DNA of 64,000 bases, taken from assembly GCF_038592985.1 (NCBI RefSeq), contig NZ_CP151951.1:5496501-5560500 (forward strand), read 5' to 3'. Of the stretch, positions 9,693-18,137 are shown piece by piece; within the stretch, counting starts at the first letter, position 1, and each line of letters begins with the position of its first letter. The DNA is from Paenibacillus sp. FSL R10-2782 (GTDB taxonomy: Bacteria; Bacillota; Bacilli; Paenibacillales; Paenibacillaceae). Made by a program: the position numbers and the translations under genes. Below the pieces are notes generated by a model. It saw nothing but the letters and a program-made list of their open reading frames with translations. It did not search any database and was not told where the DNA came from.

Positions 9693-9782
9693 CTCCTTAT
9701 GATACGGTTCAGCTTAACGTCTCTATCAGCGAAATTGCTAAAGGAGCTGCATCTATCAGCTCTTTTAGCAATTTCGATCTGA
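9465..9782 (+). CDS. Possible 5' remnant of an unidentified gene, running through the attachment core
   Basis: GAGGAGGAAAATA lies right before an ATG at 9465, and the first 34 or so residues (MKSQLRNITVVGYAFVYWYS at the start) look coding. The frame then runs into the cassette arm and core at 9684-9713 and stops at 9780, so the end is arbitrary. Most likely a gene cut by cassette insertion or deletion. No family recognised. Confidence 0.3.
   Translation: MKSQLRNITVVGYAFVYWYSGGSRFILNLSSKENKNIKITLVFQANPPAPRETLECTCENPCPARSLSDLRQKNLPLLMIRFSLTSLSAKLLKELHLSALLAISI
9693..9713 (-). repeat. rlmH-3'-end-like attachment core, copy 2
   Basis: TTATGATACGGTTCA is intact; 16 of 21 bases match the rlmH end. 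AAAAAAACTTGCCA on its left is the rlmH-proximal arm of the SMI1 cassette. It bounds the oxidase cassette on the other side. Confidence 0.8.
9731..9775. terminator. Hairpin terminator at the cassette end, downstream of the oxidase gene
   Basis: GAAATTGCTAAAGGAGCTG pairs almost fully with CAGCTCTTTTAGCAATTTC. It lies 18 bp inside the core at 9693-9713 and 19 bp after the oxidase stop. T-tracts are poor, so it may also be a structural cassette-end hairpin. Confidence 0.6.
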
Positions 9783-9793
9783 TGTGCGTATTG

Positions 9794-11173
9794 TCATTTT
9801 CTGAACTGTTTATCCACTGGAATACTCTGAGCAAAACGGAACACATTATGAGGATCGTACTTTCGTTTCACCTGCTTCAATCTGCCAAAGTTCACGCCAT
9901 AATACGCCTTGGGCCAGTTCTTAATCTGCAGATCGGGAAAATTCACATAATCCCCTTTAACAAAGGGACGTAACGCTCTGCGAAACCTTTCCACCCACTG
10001 AATATTCCGCTCCTGCTCCCCATTGTTTCTCCAGCGGGCTGACAGTTCGTAGATTGTCTCAGCCTTCCGATGAGGATAGGCCGTTGCAGTAGGCGATACT
10101 CGACTCACCGCGCTTCCTGCACCACCTAAGCTTTGACTCCACACGCTAGAATGTCTGTTGGGTGCTTTGGATAAAAAGTCACGTATAATTCGTACTCCTA
10201 CAGGCGGCAAAGCTTGGAACCCGTAGGCCCCGGTTATTTTAAACTTCGGTTCCAAATTCAGGTCCGATTCGGCAAAAAATTTGGTTGCTTCAATAAAAGG
10301 TACTGTCTTCACCATCACCTTCACCGGAGTGCCTGCTCGCAAGAGCGGTCTAATCAATCGACGCAGCTCCTCTGCACCGCCAAGCAATTGCCCGGTAGAT
10401 ACAATGGTTCCCACCTGCTTGGCAGCCACCTCAATTGTTGAGGTTAAGCGGTTCGTGACAGACGGTGCCCAGCGCTGCCAAGCCGGTAACACTTTCTCAA
10501 GATCACTCCATTTCCATGTAATACTGTAAATAGATACCGATGAAATCGGTCTAACCCGAAATGTATATTCTGTAGCAACACCAAAGTTCCCTCCCCCTCC
10601 GCCTCGTGATGCCCACAACAGATCGGAATGTTTCTTTCTGTTTGCCACAATCGTCTTTGCCCCATACCGTCCCGAAGCTACGACCATCTTCACTTGTTTC
10701 AAGTTATCGCACGTAAGTCCATATTTGCGGGAAAGAAGTCCAATGCCTCCTCCCAGGGTAAGCCCAGCTACGCCTACGTCGGGCGCAGTCCCCGCCGGAA
10801 TGGCCACACGCTTATCCCACAGCTTTTTGTACACACGGGCAAGTGGATTTCCCGTTTGTACAATGGCCACTCTATTTTTTCGATCAACCTTAACCTTATT
10901 CATCTCGCTCACATCAATAATAATACCGCCATTTACAGCCGAGAAGCCTTCATAGCTATGCCGCCCGCTGCGCACTCGCAGCCGTATGTCCCGCTCACGA
11001 GCCCATTTGACTGCGTTGATCACATCCTGAGTTCGTTGGCAAAAAACAATGACCCTTGGAAATTTGGAAAAGCGCCTATTAAACTCCATTCTGGCCGTAT
11101 TGTATGACGGATTGCCCGGAATTACGATCCTTCCGGTTAATCGTGTACTTTTCTTTTGCAACTTTTGTGCCAT
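9794..11173 (-). CDS. FAD-linked oxidase, berberine-bridge-enzyme type
   Basis: A 459-residue flavoprotein oxidase with FAD_binding_4 (residues about 35-180) and a C-terminal BBE segment (YYGVNFGRLKQVKRKYDPHN). Both residues for bicovalent FAD attachment are visible: His72 in RSGRHSYEGFS and Cys155 in YGLTCDNL; GAGGxGIGLLSRKYG-like binding loop between them. Relatives (YgaK/YvdP, GOOX) oxidise sugars, alcohols or secondary metabolites with O2, giving H2O2. It is the only gene of the segment 9693-11371, that is, a single-gene cassette. The rRNA-binding site before the ATG at 11173 is weak (GGGATGG). Confidence 0.88.
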   Translation of the reverse strand: MAQKLQKKSTRLTGRIVIPGNPSYNTARMEFNRRFSKFPRVIVFCQRTQDVINAVKWARERDIRLRVRSGRHSYEGFSAVNGGIIIDVSEMNKVKVDRKNRVAIVQTGNPLARVYKKLWDKRVAIPAGTAPDVGVAGLTLGGGIGLLSRKYGLTCDNLKQVKMVVASGRYGAKTIVANRKKHSDLLWASRGGGGGNFGVATEYTFRVRPISSVSIYSITWKWSDLEKVLPAWQRWAPSVTNRLTSTIEVAAKQVGTIVSTGQLLGGAEELRRLIRPLLRAGTPVKVMVKTVPFIEATKFFAESDLNLEPKFKITGAYGFQALPPVGVRIIRDFLSKAPNRHSSVWSQSLGGAGSAVSRVSPTATAYPHRKAETIYELSARWRNNGEQERNIQWVERFRRALRPFVKGDYVNFPDLQIKNWPKAYYGVNFGRLKQVKRKYDPHNVFRFAQSIPVDKQFRK

Positions 11174-11224
11174 CTACTTTACACCATCCCTGCTCATGAC
11201 ATAAGCCTTTCTCATCAACCTATT

Positions 11225-11258
11225 TCTATGTAGGGACACCTGTCCTAGTAACGGCAAA
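11225..11258 (-). repeat. Decayed attachment core with intact right arm
   Basis: CTATGTAGGGACACC is a damaged core, followed by TGTCCTAGTAACGGCAA, which keeps the GTAACGGCAA arm found beside most cores. It would make 11259-11370 a 0.1-kb relic cassette holding only a hairpin. Confidence 0.45.
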
Positions 11259-11263
11259 CGCCC

Positions 11264-11361
11264 AGTTTATATCGTAAAAGTAAAACTAAGACGTGGTCGT
11301 TTATCTGATCAAGAAGAACAAAAAACCTCTAAAACTTAAAGTCTCAGAGGCAATGAATCCC
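11264..11361 (-). repeat. Hairpin-bearing repeat, copy A (copy B at 27040-27125)
   Basis: About 86 aligned bases are nearly identical to 27040-27125, with a 10-base gap. On the minus strand it contains a terminator: CCTCTGAGACTT pairs with AAGTTTTAGAGG (11326-11350) and is followed by TTTTTTG. It lies directly beside the core at 11371. Confidence 0.8.
11320..11350 (-). terminator. Rho-independent terminator inside repeat copy A
   Basis: An 11-bp stem with G-T pairs and a short loop, then six T on the minus strand. It would stop transcripts coming from the rlmH side just before the oxidase gene. Confidence 0.65.
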
Positions 11362-11370
11362 TTCATCTTA

Positions 11371-11391
11371 CTACTTGTGGTACGGTTCACC
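11371..11391 (-). repeat. rlmH-3'-end-like attachment core, copy 3
   Basis: 18 of 21 bases match the rlmH end; the right arm GCGATGGCTGTAACGGCAAG is nearly the consensus. A terminator hairpin identical in type to 6549 follows at 11414. Confidence 0.85.
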
Positions 11392-11413
11392 GCGATGGCT
11401 GTAACGGCAAGAT

Positions 11414-11635
11414 TTAGGGCCATCCTTTTGTGGGATAGCCCTTTCTCCAATTGCGCTTTCGCTTACTTTAATATTCTCCTTTAATTACAAAAAACGAACC
11501 CCGAATTGTTCCAACTAGTTTTGACTTCTGCCTAGCAAACTTAAACTTCCCTTCTAACTCCTTTGGTACCTCCATCCCCTCAGAAAGCTTGGACATTTCC
11601 ATCTCTCCTTTTATCCCATTATTCCCAAAAAAATT
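11414..11635 (-). pseudogene. Shrunken copy of the hypothetical-gene cassette at 6549-7145
   Basis: This stretch repeats the terminator hairpin, the last 35 or so codons and the ribosome-site/start region of the gene at 6648-7109 with about 95 percent identity, but lacks about 58 bp after the hairpin and about 320 bp of the coding middle. It keeps both cassette ends: core and arm at 11371-11411 and a degraded core at 11640. The two copies are therefore the same cassette in two states, one intact in its gene and one with decayed cargo but better ends. Confidence 0.8.
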
Positions 11636-11639
11636 GCTG

Positions 11640-11660
11640 CTATTTATGTTACGGTTCTGC
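11640..11660 (-). repeat. Degenerate rlmH-3'-end-like attachment core, copy 4
   Basis: TTATGTTACGGTTC-like; 17 of 21 bases match the rlmH end, with AAAAAAATTGCTG as the left arm. The right arm is lost. Confidence 0.6.
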
Positions 11661-11925
11661 GATCACAACTTACTGGTACACATAAATCGTCACCGATCCG
11701 AAGGAATATTCTCTCCAACTTCCTTCTGTCTGTGGAAACATGGACAGACTTTATTTCAGATCGAATCAATACTTTCTTTTCTAATCGTGTGTACCATCAC
11801 TTGTGATACGGTATGTTGAAACTACTGGCTGATGGGAAGCGAGGTAACTTCTCCACCGTTATCACGTAGAAACTTACCTGTTGACATTTTATGGAGGATA
11901 CCGTATATATTCGAAGCCAATATGA

Positions 11926-12378
11926 AAGACAAAAAAGGAGGATCTGCATGCACAGAGTGATCAAAATCAATTTACGCTCTTTTACGGTGAGGAAATAGAC
12001 ATCTATGCCGGGCAATATGAAGATTTGTCCATTTCTTTACTATCGATAAATATGTATGGCACACAGGAAATAATTCTCCTCCAAAAATTTCTTCCAAAGC
12101 TGGAAAACATCTTGTCCATCCTATGTAGCCTTATACTACCTCATCTAACCAAAGAAGGGATGGCCATGTATTGTCGGATAACGCAGGTTGATAAAACTCT
12201 TCCCCCAAGCTATGCTACAAGCCAGATCAATCGGGTGGAGGCTTGGAAGGCTCAACATGAGGCCGCCAAGGCATCTACGATCAGCAATATTCACCAAAAA
12301 AAGGTAAAAGCCAGAGGCAGAATCATAAGTGTTCGCCTCTGGCTTATTTTGTTGTCTATTTGGGGTTATCGTGATTAG
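11926..12378 (+). pseudogene. Unidentified open frame without a good start
   Basis: An open frame from a TGA at 11923 to 12378 encodes a plausible protein stretch (FTLFYGEEIDIYAGQYEDLS, then a Leu-rich part and QINRVEAWKAQHEAAK). GGAGGA at 11937 is followed by an ATG in another frame, so a frameshift near the start is possible. It ends beyond the terminator at 12305. Probably a remnant; no family recognised. The preceding 11661-11925 shows nothing else except a weak core-like TTGTGATACGG at 11801. Confidence 0.3.
12305..12352. terminator. Bidirectional terminator
   Basis: AAGCCAGAGGC (12308-12318) pairs perfectly with GCCTCTGGCTT (12335-12345); T-rich on the plus side and TTTTACC on the minus side. 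It ends the acetyltransferase gene and any plus-strand transcript from 11926. Confidence 0.8.
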
Positions 12379-12387
12379 TTGGATTAG

Positions 12388-13506
12388 TCAGAACTTATCA
12401 ATCTTGTACCAGAATATGGGTAGGGGAAACCATCCTACGGGCGCAGTTACTGCCATATAACGACTGTGTTGTGTAAGCAGAAGTGCCTGAGCCTGCTGCT
12501 TATTAAGGACAACTGCATCGGGCTTAGCAGACCGCTCGACAGTCACGCCACTCGCATCCACTCGCGCAGTAATCGGCTGACCGTCCATGACTGCGGAGAA
12601 TTCCCCCTGGACAATCCCTGTGGTCTTAAACTTAAGCGTCAGATAAGCCTTCAATACATTGGCAAAATCCAGAATATGATACATATCAGATGTCTCGATA
12701 ACATAGTCTTCAGCAATGCTGCCAAGAGTCGTATTCAGCGGAATGTCATACTCCGGCGTATACACAGAAATCCGCTCTGCTCTGCTATATACCATATAAG
12801 CCTTGATAGTCCGCGAAATATCGTCCGTATTTTCCATCGCGAATTCAGATATTTCATCGCCTGCCTCGTTTACGATCAGATACCCAATCAACTTACCTTT
12901 ATCCAGGACACCCAGCGCATTTTGATGGAGGGTGTTAAAAATAAGTGGCAATTGCTGTACGTTACGTTCAATATAAGCAAGCCGCGAGGTGTTAATGCTA
13001 TGCGCAAAGGATTCTGCTCCTTCAACCTCGAATAACGGGCAGAAGGATATTCCTGTGTCGTTCACATGTCTTAAGGCATGGCGCACGTTGGCCTCCCCCA
13101 CGAAATACTTGAACTTTACACCGCCAAGAGTGAAGCCAAAATACTCATATCTCTGTCGCTGACCATATAATACAACCATATCATACGTATTGCGCAGTTC
13201 TCCAAGCCACATGTTCATGAGCGCCTTCATATGTCCTTCGCCACGCGCACGTGGATGGACCGATACGGTACCCAAATAGCAGGTTCGCAGAGTATAGTCA
13301 CATACCGTCAGAGGCTCTGGAAAAACGGCCACCTGTGCGCGCAGCCTGCCTTTCTCATCCACAGCAACCTTATGCATGGCTGAAGAATCTACGCTCTTTC
13401 CATACGCTTTGGGCATCAGGGTTTCAAAATCTAAGCGAAAAGCATAGTTGGCTAAATCTATGCATTCATCGCGCTCGTTCGGAGTTGCCATTCTGTATTT
13501 AACCAT
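12388..13506 (-). CDS. Eis-like GNAT-family N-acetyltransferase
   Basis: A 372-residue protein with the three-part Eis layout: N-terminal GNAT domain with the acetyl-CoA loop VSVHPRARGEGHMKAL (about residues 81-96), a central GNAT-like part with YGQRQRYEYFGFTLGG, and a C-terminal SCP2-like domain (about 275-370). Eis enzymes acetylate several amines of aminoglycosides, but many Bacillales relatives have unknown substrates. GGAAAGGGTAGGGAAA precedes the ATG at 13506. It lies in the cassette that also holds a recombinase relic 56 bp upstream. Confidence 0.82.
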   Translation of the reverse strand: MVKYRMATPNERDECIDLANYAFRLDFETLMPKAYGKSVDSSAMHKVAVDEKGRLRAQVAVFPEPLTVCDYTLRTCYLGTVSVHPRARGEGHMKALMNMWLGELRNTYDMVVLYGQRQRYEYFGFTLGGVKFKYFVGEANVRHALRHVNDTGISFCPLFEVEGAESFAHSINTSRLAYIERNVQQLPLIFNTLHQNALGVLDKGKLIGYLIVNEAGDEISEFAMENTDDISRTIKAYMVYSRAERISVYTPEYDIPLNTTLGSIAEDYVIETSDMYHILDFANVLKAYLTLKFKTTGIVQGEFSAVMDGQPITARVDASGVTVERSAKPDAVVLNKQQAQALLLTQHSRYMAVTAPVGWFPLPIFWYKIDKF

Positions 13507-13562
13507 TTTCCCTACCCTTTCCGTCTAAATATTAAACTACCTTCCTAAACTATAATTCTAGA

Positions 13563-13760
13563 AGCATATTCAATATCCTGCCCAACAGCGTAGTAGAGAT
13601 CGACAAGGAACTGGCGACCATCGAGAGCCTGCGCAAGCGGTTCTTCAAGCTGTTCGAATCAAGCGGCGTAGATGACAATCTGTTCGTCGCGTGGCTATGC
13701 GAGTTGAAGGTTCAGCAAGAACGACTCACTCGGCGCAAGTCAGAGGCTGAGCGTCAATAA
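13563..13760 (+). pseudogene. Relic of a large serine recombinase (coiled-coil region)
   Basis: 66 codons open at both ends of homology: VEIDKELATIESLRKRFFKL and WLCELKVQQERLTRRKSEAE align along their length with the coiled-coil part of the recombinase relic at 46737-47498 (ASVDKELGTLDAQKKKYFKL, MNELKQQHEALTRRRQEA). The N-terminal catalytic domain, zinc ribbon and C-terminus are missing. Its GC content is clearly higher than that of its neighbours. Confidence 0.75.
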
Positions 13761-13798
13761 AATATCATTCTAATTGCACACCTGTGCGCGAAATCTCT

Positions 13799-14695
13799 TT
13801 AGGTGTTATTTTTCAAAAAGGTTTCTCTGGTCAAGCTCAAAAAGGCTTCGATTGCAGGCGAGATCCACTTCTCTTCATGCCAAAACATTTGGGTTGCAAA
13901 CGATGTGGCGGTCAAATCCCACGGCAACGGAACGAGTTCTCCCCGATTCACTTCTCCGATCACGGCCATTTCAGGCAATATGGCAATGCCCATTCCTATT
14001 TTCGCACATTGTTTAATAGCCTCAGCACTGTAAAACTCCAATTCGGTAATTCCCCCCATGCCCTTCTGTGAAAGACTTCGATCAAAAAAAGTGCGATAGG
14101 AGCATCCCTTCTCCGTCAACAATAAGGTCTCGCCATGAAAATCTTCAATGGTCAATGCAGTATGTGCAGCCAAAGGATGATCTGGTGATACCAATAAATA
14201 AAAGGGCTCATCCAGCATTTTTTCACCGCAAAATCCTGTCTCGCCCTTGTCCTCATCCAGCATAAAAATAATGTCAGCGTCCCCTTCACGCAAGCTCTGT
14301 TTGAGATTCGAATTAGCCAGCGGTCGAAACATTAACCGAATCCCTGGATAGCTCAAACGAAACTGGCGCAATACAGTCGGCAGCCGGTACGTACACAACG
14401 TTTCATCGGCACTTATGACTACCGTACCCGTCAATTCGCCGGATTGCTTGACGGCATGCTGTGCTTCTTCAACCACACTCAATATGTTATCTGCATAGCG
14501 CAGGAACGTTCTCCCTGCATCGGTCAAAGTCACATTTTTACCCAATCTGTCCACCAACTTGACACCTAATTCTTCCTCTAAGGCCTTCATTTGCATCGTA
14601 ACCGTGGAAGGGACATAGTTCTGCACTTCTGCAGCTCGGGTAAAGTTGAGTGTGGAAGCAAGCGTATAAAAAGTTTTTAATTGGCGCAATTCCAT
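13799..14695 (-). CDS. LysR-family transcriptional regulator
   Basis: A 298-residue LTTR with an N-terminal helix-turn-helix (LKTFYTLASTLNFTRAAEVQ, residues about 6-25) and a C-terminal substrate-binding domain from about residue 90. It is divergent from the hydrolase gene at 14830 across 134 bp, the usual LTTR arrangement, and probably controls it through the inverted repeat at 14727-14747. The effector is unknown. Confidence 0.9.
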   Translation of the reverse strand: MELRQLKTFYTLASTLNFTRAAEVQNYVPSTVTMQMKALEEELGVKLVDRLGKNVTLTDAGRTFLRYADNILSVVEEAQHAVKQSGELTGTVVISADETLCTYRLPTVLRQFRLSYPGIRLMFRPLANSNLKQSLREGDADIIFMLDEDKGETGFCGEKMLDEPFYLLVSPDHPLAAHTALTIEDFHGETLLLTEKGCSYRTFFDRSLSQKGMGGITELEFYSAEAIKQCAKIGMGIAILPEMAVIGEVNRGELVPLPWDLTATSFATQMFWHEEKWISPAIEAFLSLTRETFLKNNT

Positions 14696-14726
14696 CGAGT
14701 TCCCGCTCCTTAATTCAAAAAAAATG

Positions 14727-14779
14727 AACGTTCTCTTTATGAACGTTTCTTTGACTTAACAATAGCAGCATCGTAGAGT
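14727..14779 (+). promoter_or_regulatory. Divergent control region: LysR-type inverted repeat and hydrolase promoter
   Basis: AACGTTC (14727-14733) and GAACGTT (14741-14747) form an inverted repeat just upstream of TTGACT (14751-14756), a 17-bp spacer and TAGAGT (14774-14779). The position of the repeat directly upstream of the -35 box fits activation of the hydrolase gene by the divergent LysR protein. Confidence 0.55.
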
Positions 14780-14829
14780 GATGACAAGGAAGGCAGTCCA
14801 TACTTTAGCTATGAAAAGGAGTTTTTTGT

Positions 14830-15840
14830 ATGAGGGATTATGAAATTTATGAACTAGGAGATGTTCTGCTGCAATCCGGTGATACTCTGCCAAATGCCAT
14901 TCTCGCCTACAAAACATACGGCATGCTAAATGCAGCCAAAAATAATGTGATTGTATATCCCACCTGGTTTGCCGGCTTGCATACTGATAACGAATGGTTA
15001 ATCGGACCTGGCAAGGCTCTGGATCCAGAAAAATATTTTATTATCGTCCCTAATATGTTGGGCAATGGGCTCTCCTCCTCGCCAAGCAATACGCCACCGC
15101 CCTATCATCAAGCAAATTTTCCGCTGATTTCGATTTATGATAATGTGCGACTGCAGCATCAACTGGTGAATCAAAAGTTTGGTATTGCAGAAATCGCCCT
15201 CGTTGTAGGTTGGTCACTAGGCGCTGTACAGACCTTTCAGTGGGGGGCAAGTTATCCTGATATGGTAAAACGAATCGCTCCATTCGGCGGAACTGCCATG
15301 ACCCGGCCACATGCAAAGGTTGTATTTGAAGGAATGATCGCTGCCCTTCAGGCTGATTCTGCTTGGAAAAATGGCTTTTACACGCAGAAGCCCAAAACGG
15401 GATTGGCAGCCATGGGTCGAGTCTACGCAGCTTGGGGATTCTCTCAGGCTTATTATCTAGAGCAGCTCTATCAGCAAGAGGGCTACCACACACTGGAGGA
15501 ATATCTCGTCGATTACTGGGATCACGTATTTTTGACCTTTGACGCGAATGACCTGATCACCATGTTACGTACCGGAATTGCAGGTGACATTAGCGATAAT
15601 CCGACGTATAACGGCGATTTTGAACTTGCATTAAGCAGGATAACAGCACGGGCCCTGGTTATGCCGGGAAGTACAGACCTTTTCTTCCCTCCCCAGGATA
15701 ACAAAGTTGAAGCATCACATATACCCAATGCATTCTTCCTCCCGATTGAATCCAAGTGGGGGCATTGCGCAGGCATTGGACAGCATGAACCAGATTCCGT
15801 ATTTATAGATAAAAGTCTAAAAAGTTTCTTGCTTGAATGA
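14830..15840 (+). CDS. Alpha/beta-hydrolase, homoserine O-acetyltransferase (MetX)-like
   Basis: A 336-residue alpha/beta-hydrolase of the MetX-like group. The nucleophile elbow is VVGWSLGAVQ (Ser near residue 129), the acid Asp lies in MPGSTDLFFPP and the His in WGHCAGIG. MetX enzymes acetylate homoserine, but this small subgroup, found next to LysR and MFS genes, is more often annotated as a hydrolase of unknown substrate. AAAAGGAG precedes the ATG. It is followed at once by a broken MFS gene, so LysR-hydrolase-MFS was probably one regulon. Confidence 0.8.
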   Translation: MRDYEIYELGDVLLQSGDTLPNAILAYKTYGMLNAAKNNVIVYPTWFAGLHTDNEWLIGPGKALDPEKYFIIVPNMLGNGLSSSPSNTPPPYHQANFPLISIYDNVRLQHQLVNQKFGIAEIALVVGWSLGAVQTFQWGASYPDMVKRIAPFGGTAMTRPHAKVVFEGMIAALQADSAWKNGFYTQKPKTGLAAMGRVYAAWGFSQAYYLEQLYQQEGYHTLEEYLVDYWDHVFLTFDANDLITMLRTGIAGDISDNPTYNGDFELALSRITARALVMPGSTDLFFPPQDNKVEASHIPNAFFLPIESKWGHCAGIGQHEPDSVFIDKSLKSFLLE

Positions 15841-15862
15841 AACGGAGGAGGATCGGATTAAA

Positions 15863-16138
15863 TTGAAAAATAAATTGATTATATATGTCCTAGCACTTGC
15901 TGTTTTTCTAATTGGAACCATTGAATACATTATTACAGGAGTCATTGAAATGATCGCCACGGACTTGAGAGTAGCTACTTCCGAAGCTGGTTTACTAGTG
16001 ACTGTATTTGCTCTCGCAGCGGCCATTGTTGCTCCGATTCTGATTGCATTAACAATAAATATGGATCGCAAGAAGCTACTGATGGCTGCAATCAGAGAAG
16101 AAGAAGCTGTTACACCCAGGATGCAGCTGCGTCCATAG
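15863..16138 (+). pseudogene. MFS transporter, truncated after two membrane segments
   Basis: GGAGGAGG precedes a TTG start at 15863. The product begins like a 12-helix DHA1-type MFS exporter (LIIYVLALAVFLIGTIEYII, then TM2 and NMDRKKLL of loop 2-3), but homology ends at about residue 80 and the frame closes after an unrelated tail. About 300 residues are missing. The break lies 90 bp before the attachment core at 16230, so cassette insertion or deletion cut the gene. Confidence 0.75.
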
Positions 16139-16229
16139 TTCTCTTACCGAAGCAGGTCCTTCATCGAAATCGAGATCAGGGTTGAAATGCGGAAGATCGC
16201 CCAATCCTTTCCTTGAAAAAAATTTGTTC

Positions 16230-16250
16230 CTAATTATGATAAGGTTCACC
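16230..16250 (-). repeat. rlmH-3'-end-like attachment core, copy 5
   Basis: 17 of 21 bases match the rlmH end; GGTTCACCGCGCTGGCTT is well kept. AAAAAAATTTGTTCC stands in the arm position on the left, AAGGAGCAAG on the right. Confidence 0.8.
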
Positions 16251-16274
16251 GCGCTGGCTTAAGGAGCAAGTTTT

Positions 16275-16311
16275 AAGGCCAGCCCTTAAAGAGCTGGCCT
16301 TAAAAACTTTT
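16275..16311. terminator. Cassette-end terminator hairpin
   Basis: AAGGCCAGC (16275-16283) pairs perfectly with GCTGGCCTT (16293-16301). It lies 25 bp inside the core at 16230-16250 and overlaps the stop of the HTH relic. Confidence 0.7.
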
Positions 16312-16506
16312 TCTTCTATTATCATTTTTATCACTTTTCATAGAACTTATGATGCTTGTCTCTTCGAGATTTTTTATAGCATTTCTTAAAGAACCATGAT
16401 TAGCATAACCAAATTTATCCTGATCGTTTAATTGAAATGAACCACCTAATTCTTGTACTCTTCTAATGATTTTCCAATCTTTATCGGTTAGCTTTTTATT
16501 TAACGC
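16300..16506 (-). pseudogene. Relic of a small winged-helix-like protein
   Basis: 68 codons (KKLTDKDWKIIRRVQELGGS at the start, NHGSLRNAIKNLEETSII later) read like a small HTH or phage-type protein, but the frame has no start codon: it is closed by TAG right upstream, although AGGGGG is in place. AT-rich. Perhaps the last relic of the first cargo of this cassette. Nothing else is seen in 16507-16760. Confidence 0.4.
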
Positions 16507-16583
16507 CCCCTATTTACATAATATGTTATATATGGTACCATAAAAATGAATACGCTTACATTAATGACTGCGCATTGCTTTGA

Positions 16584-17816
<1,233 letters not shown>

Positions 17817-17888
17817 ATAAAACTATAGCGATTGCACGCTTCTTACGTGGCACAAGCCCATGGGACTGTCCAATACGTCTCTAAAATG

Positions 17889-17930
17889 AAAGCTGGACGA
17901 AAAACGCAATGTTTTCCGTCCAGCTTTTTT
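17889..17930 (+). terminator. Rho-independent terminator of the esterase gene
   Basis: AAGCTGGACG (17890-17899) pairs with CGTCCAGCTT (17917-17926), followed by six T. Confidence 0.85.
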
Positions 17931-17986
17931 ATGACAAGGTACCTACTTCACTAGACCCCCTGTACAAGATTAAAGGATGTAATGAT

Positions 17987-18137
17987 AGCGTATTCCTGAA
18001 TTCCCATGACCAAATACTTCTCTTTTAACTTGCCAACACCTATAAGTTGAATAAACAAATTCCATACCCCTATCTATGTTGAATGATAATGTAAAATCGC
18101 ATTTACGATCCCTAACATGAAAAGATACCTTTAACAT
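17987..18137 (-). pseudogene. Fragment of a second rlmH: first 24 codons plus upstream region
   Basis: 151 bp repeat 48065-48215 with about five differences: codons 1-24 (TTG start at 18058, through ...MGIQEYA) and about 80 bp upstream. Homology stops on one side inside codon 25 and on the other exactly at the end of the IS element at 18138. Same strand as rlmH. It is a partial duplicate or a fragment brought in from another rlmH region. Confidence 0.9.

Noticed and set aside
11797..11817. Core-like sequence TTGTGATACGG
   Set aside because: Only about 14 of 21 bases match and no arm is present on either side; kept out of the list of sites.
17924..17944. TTTTTTATGACAAGG as another attachment core
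   Set aside because: It falls in the T-tract of the esterase terminator and matches too poorly.
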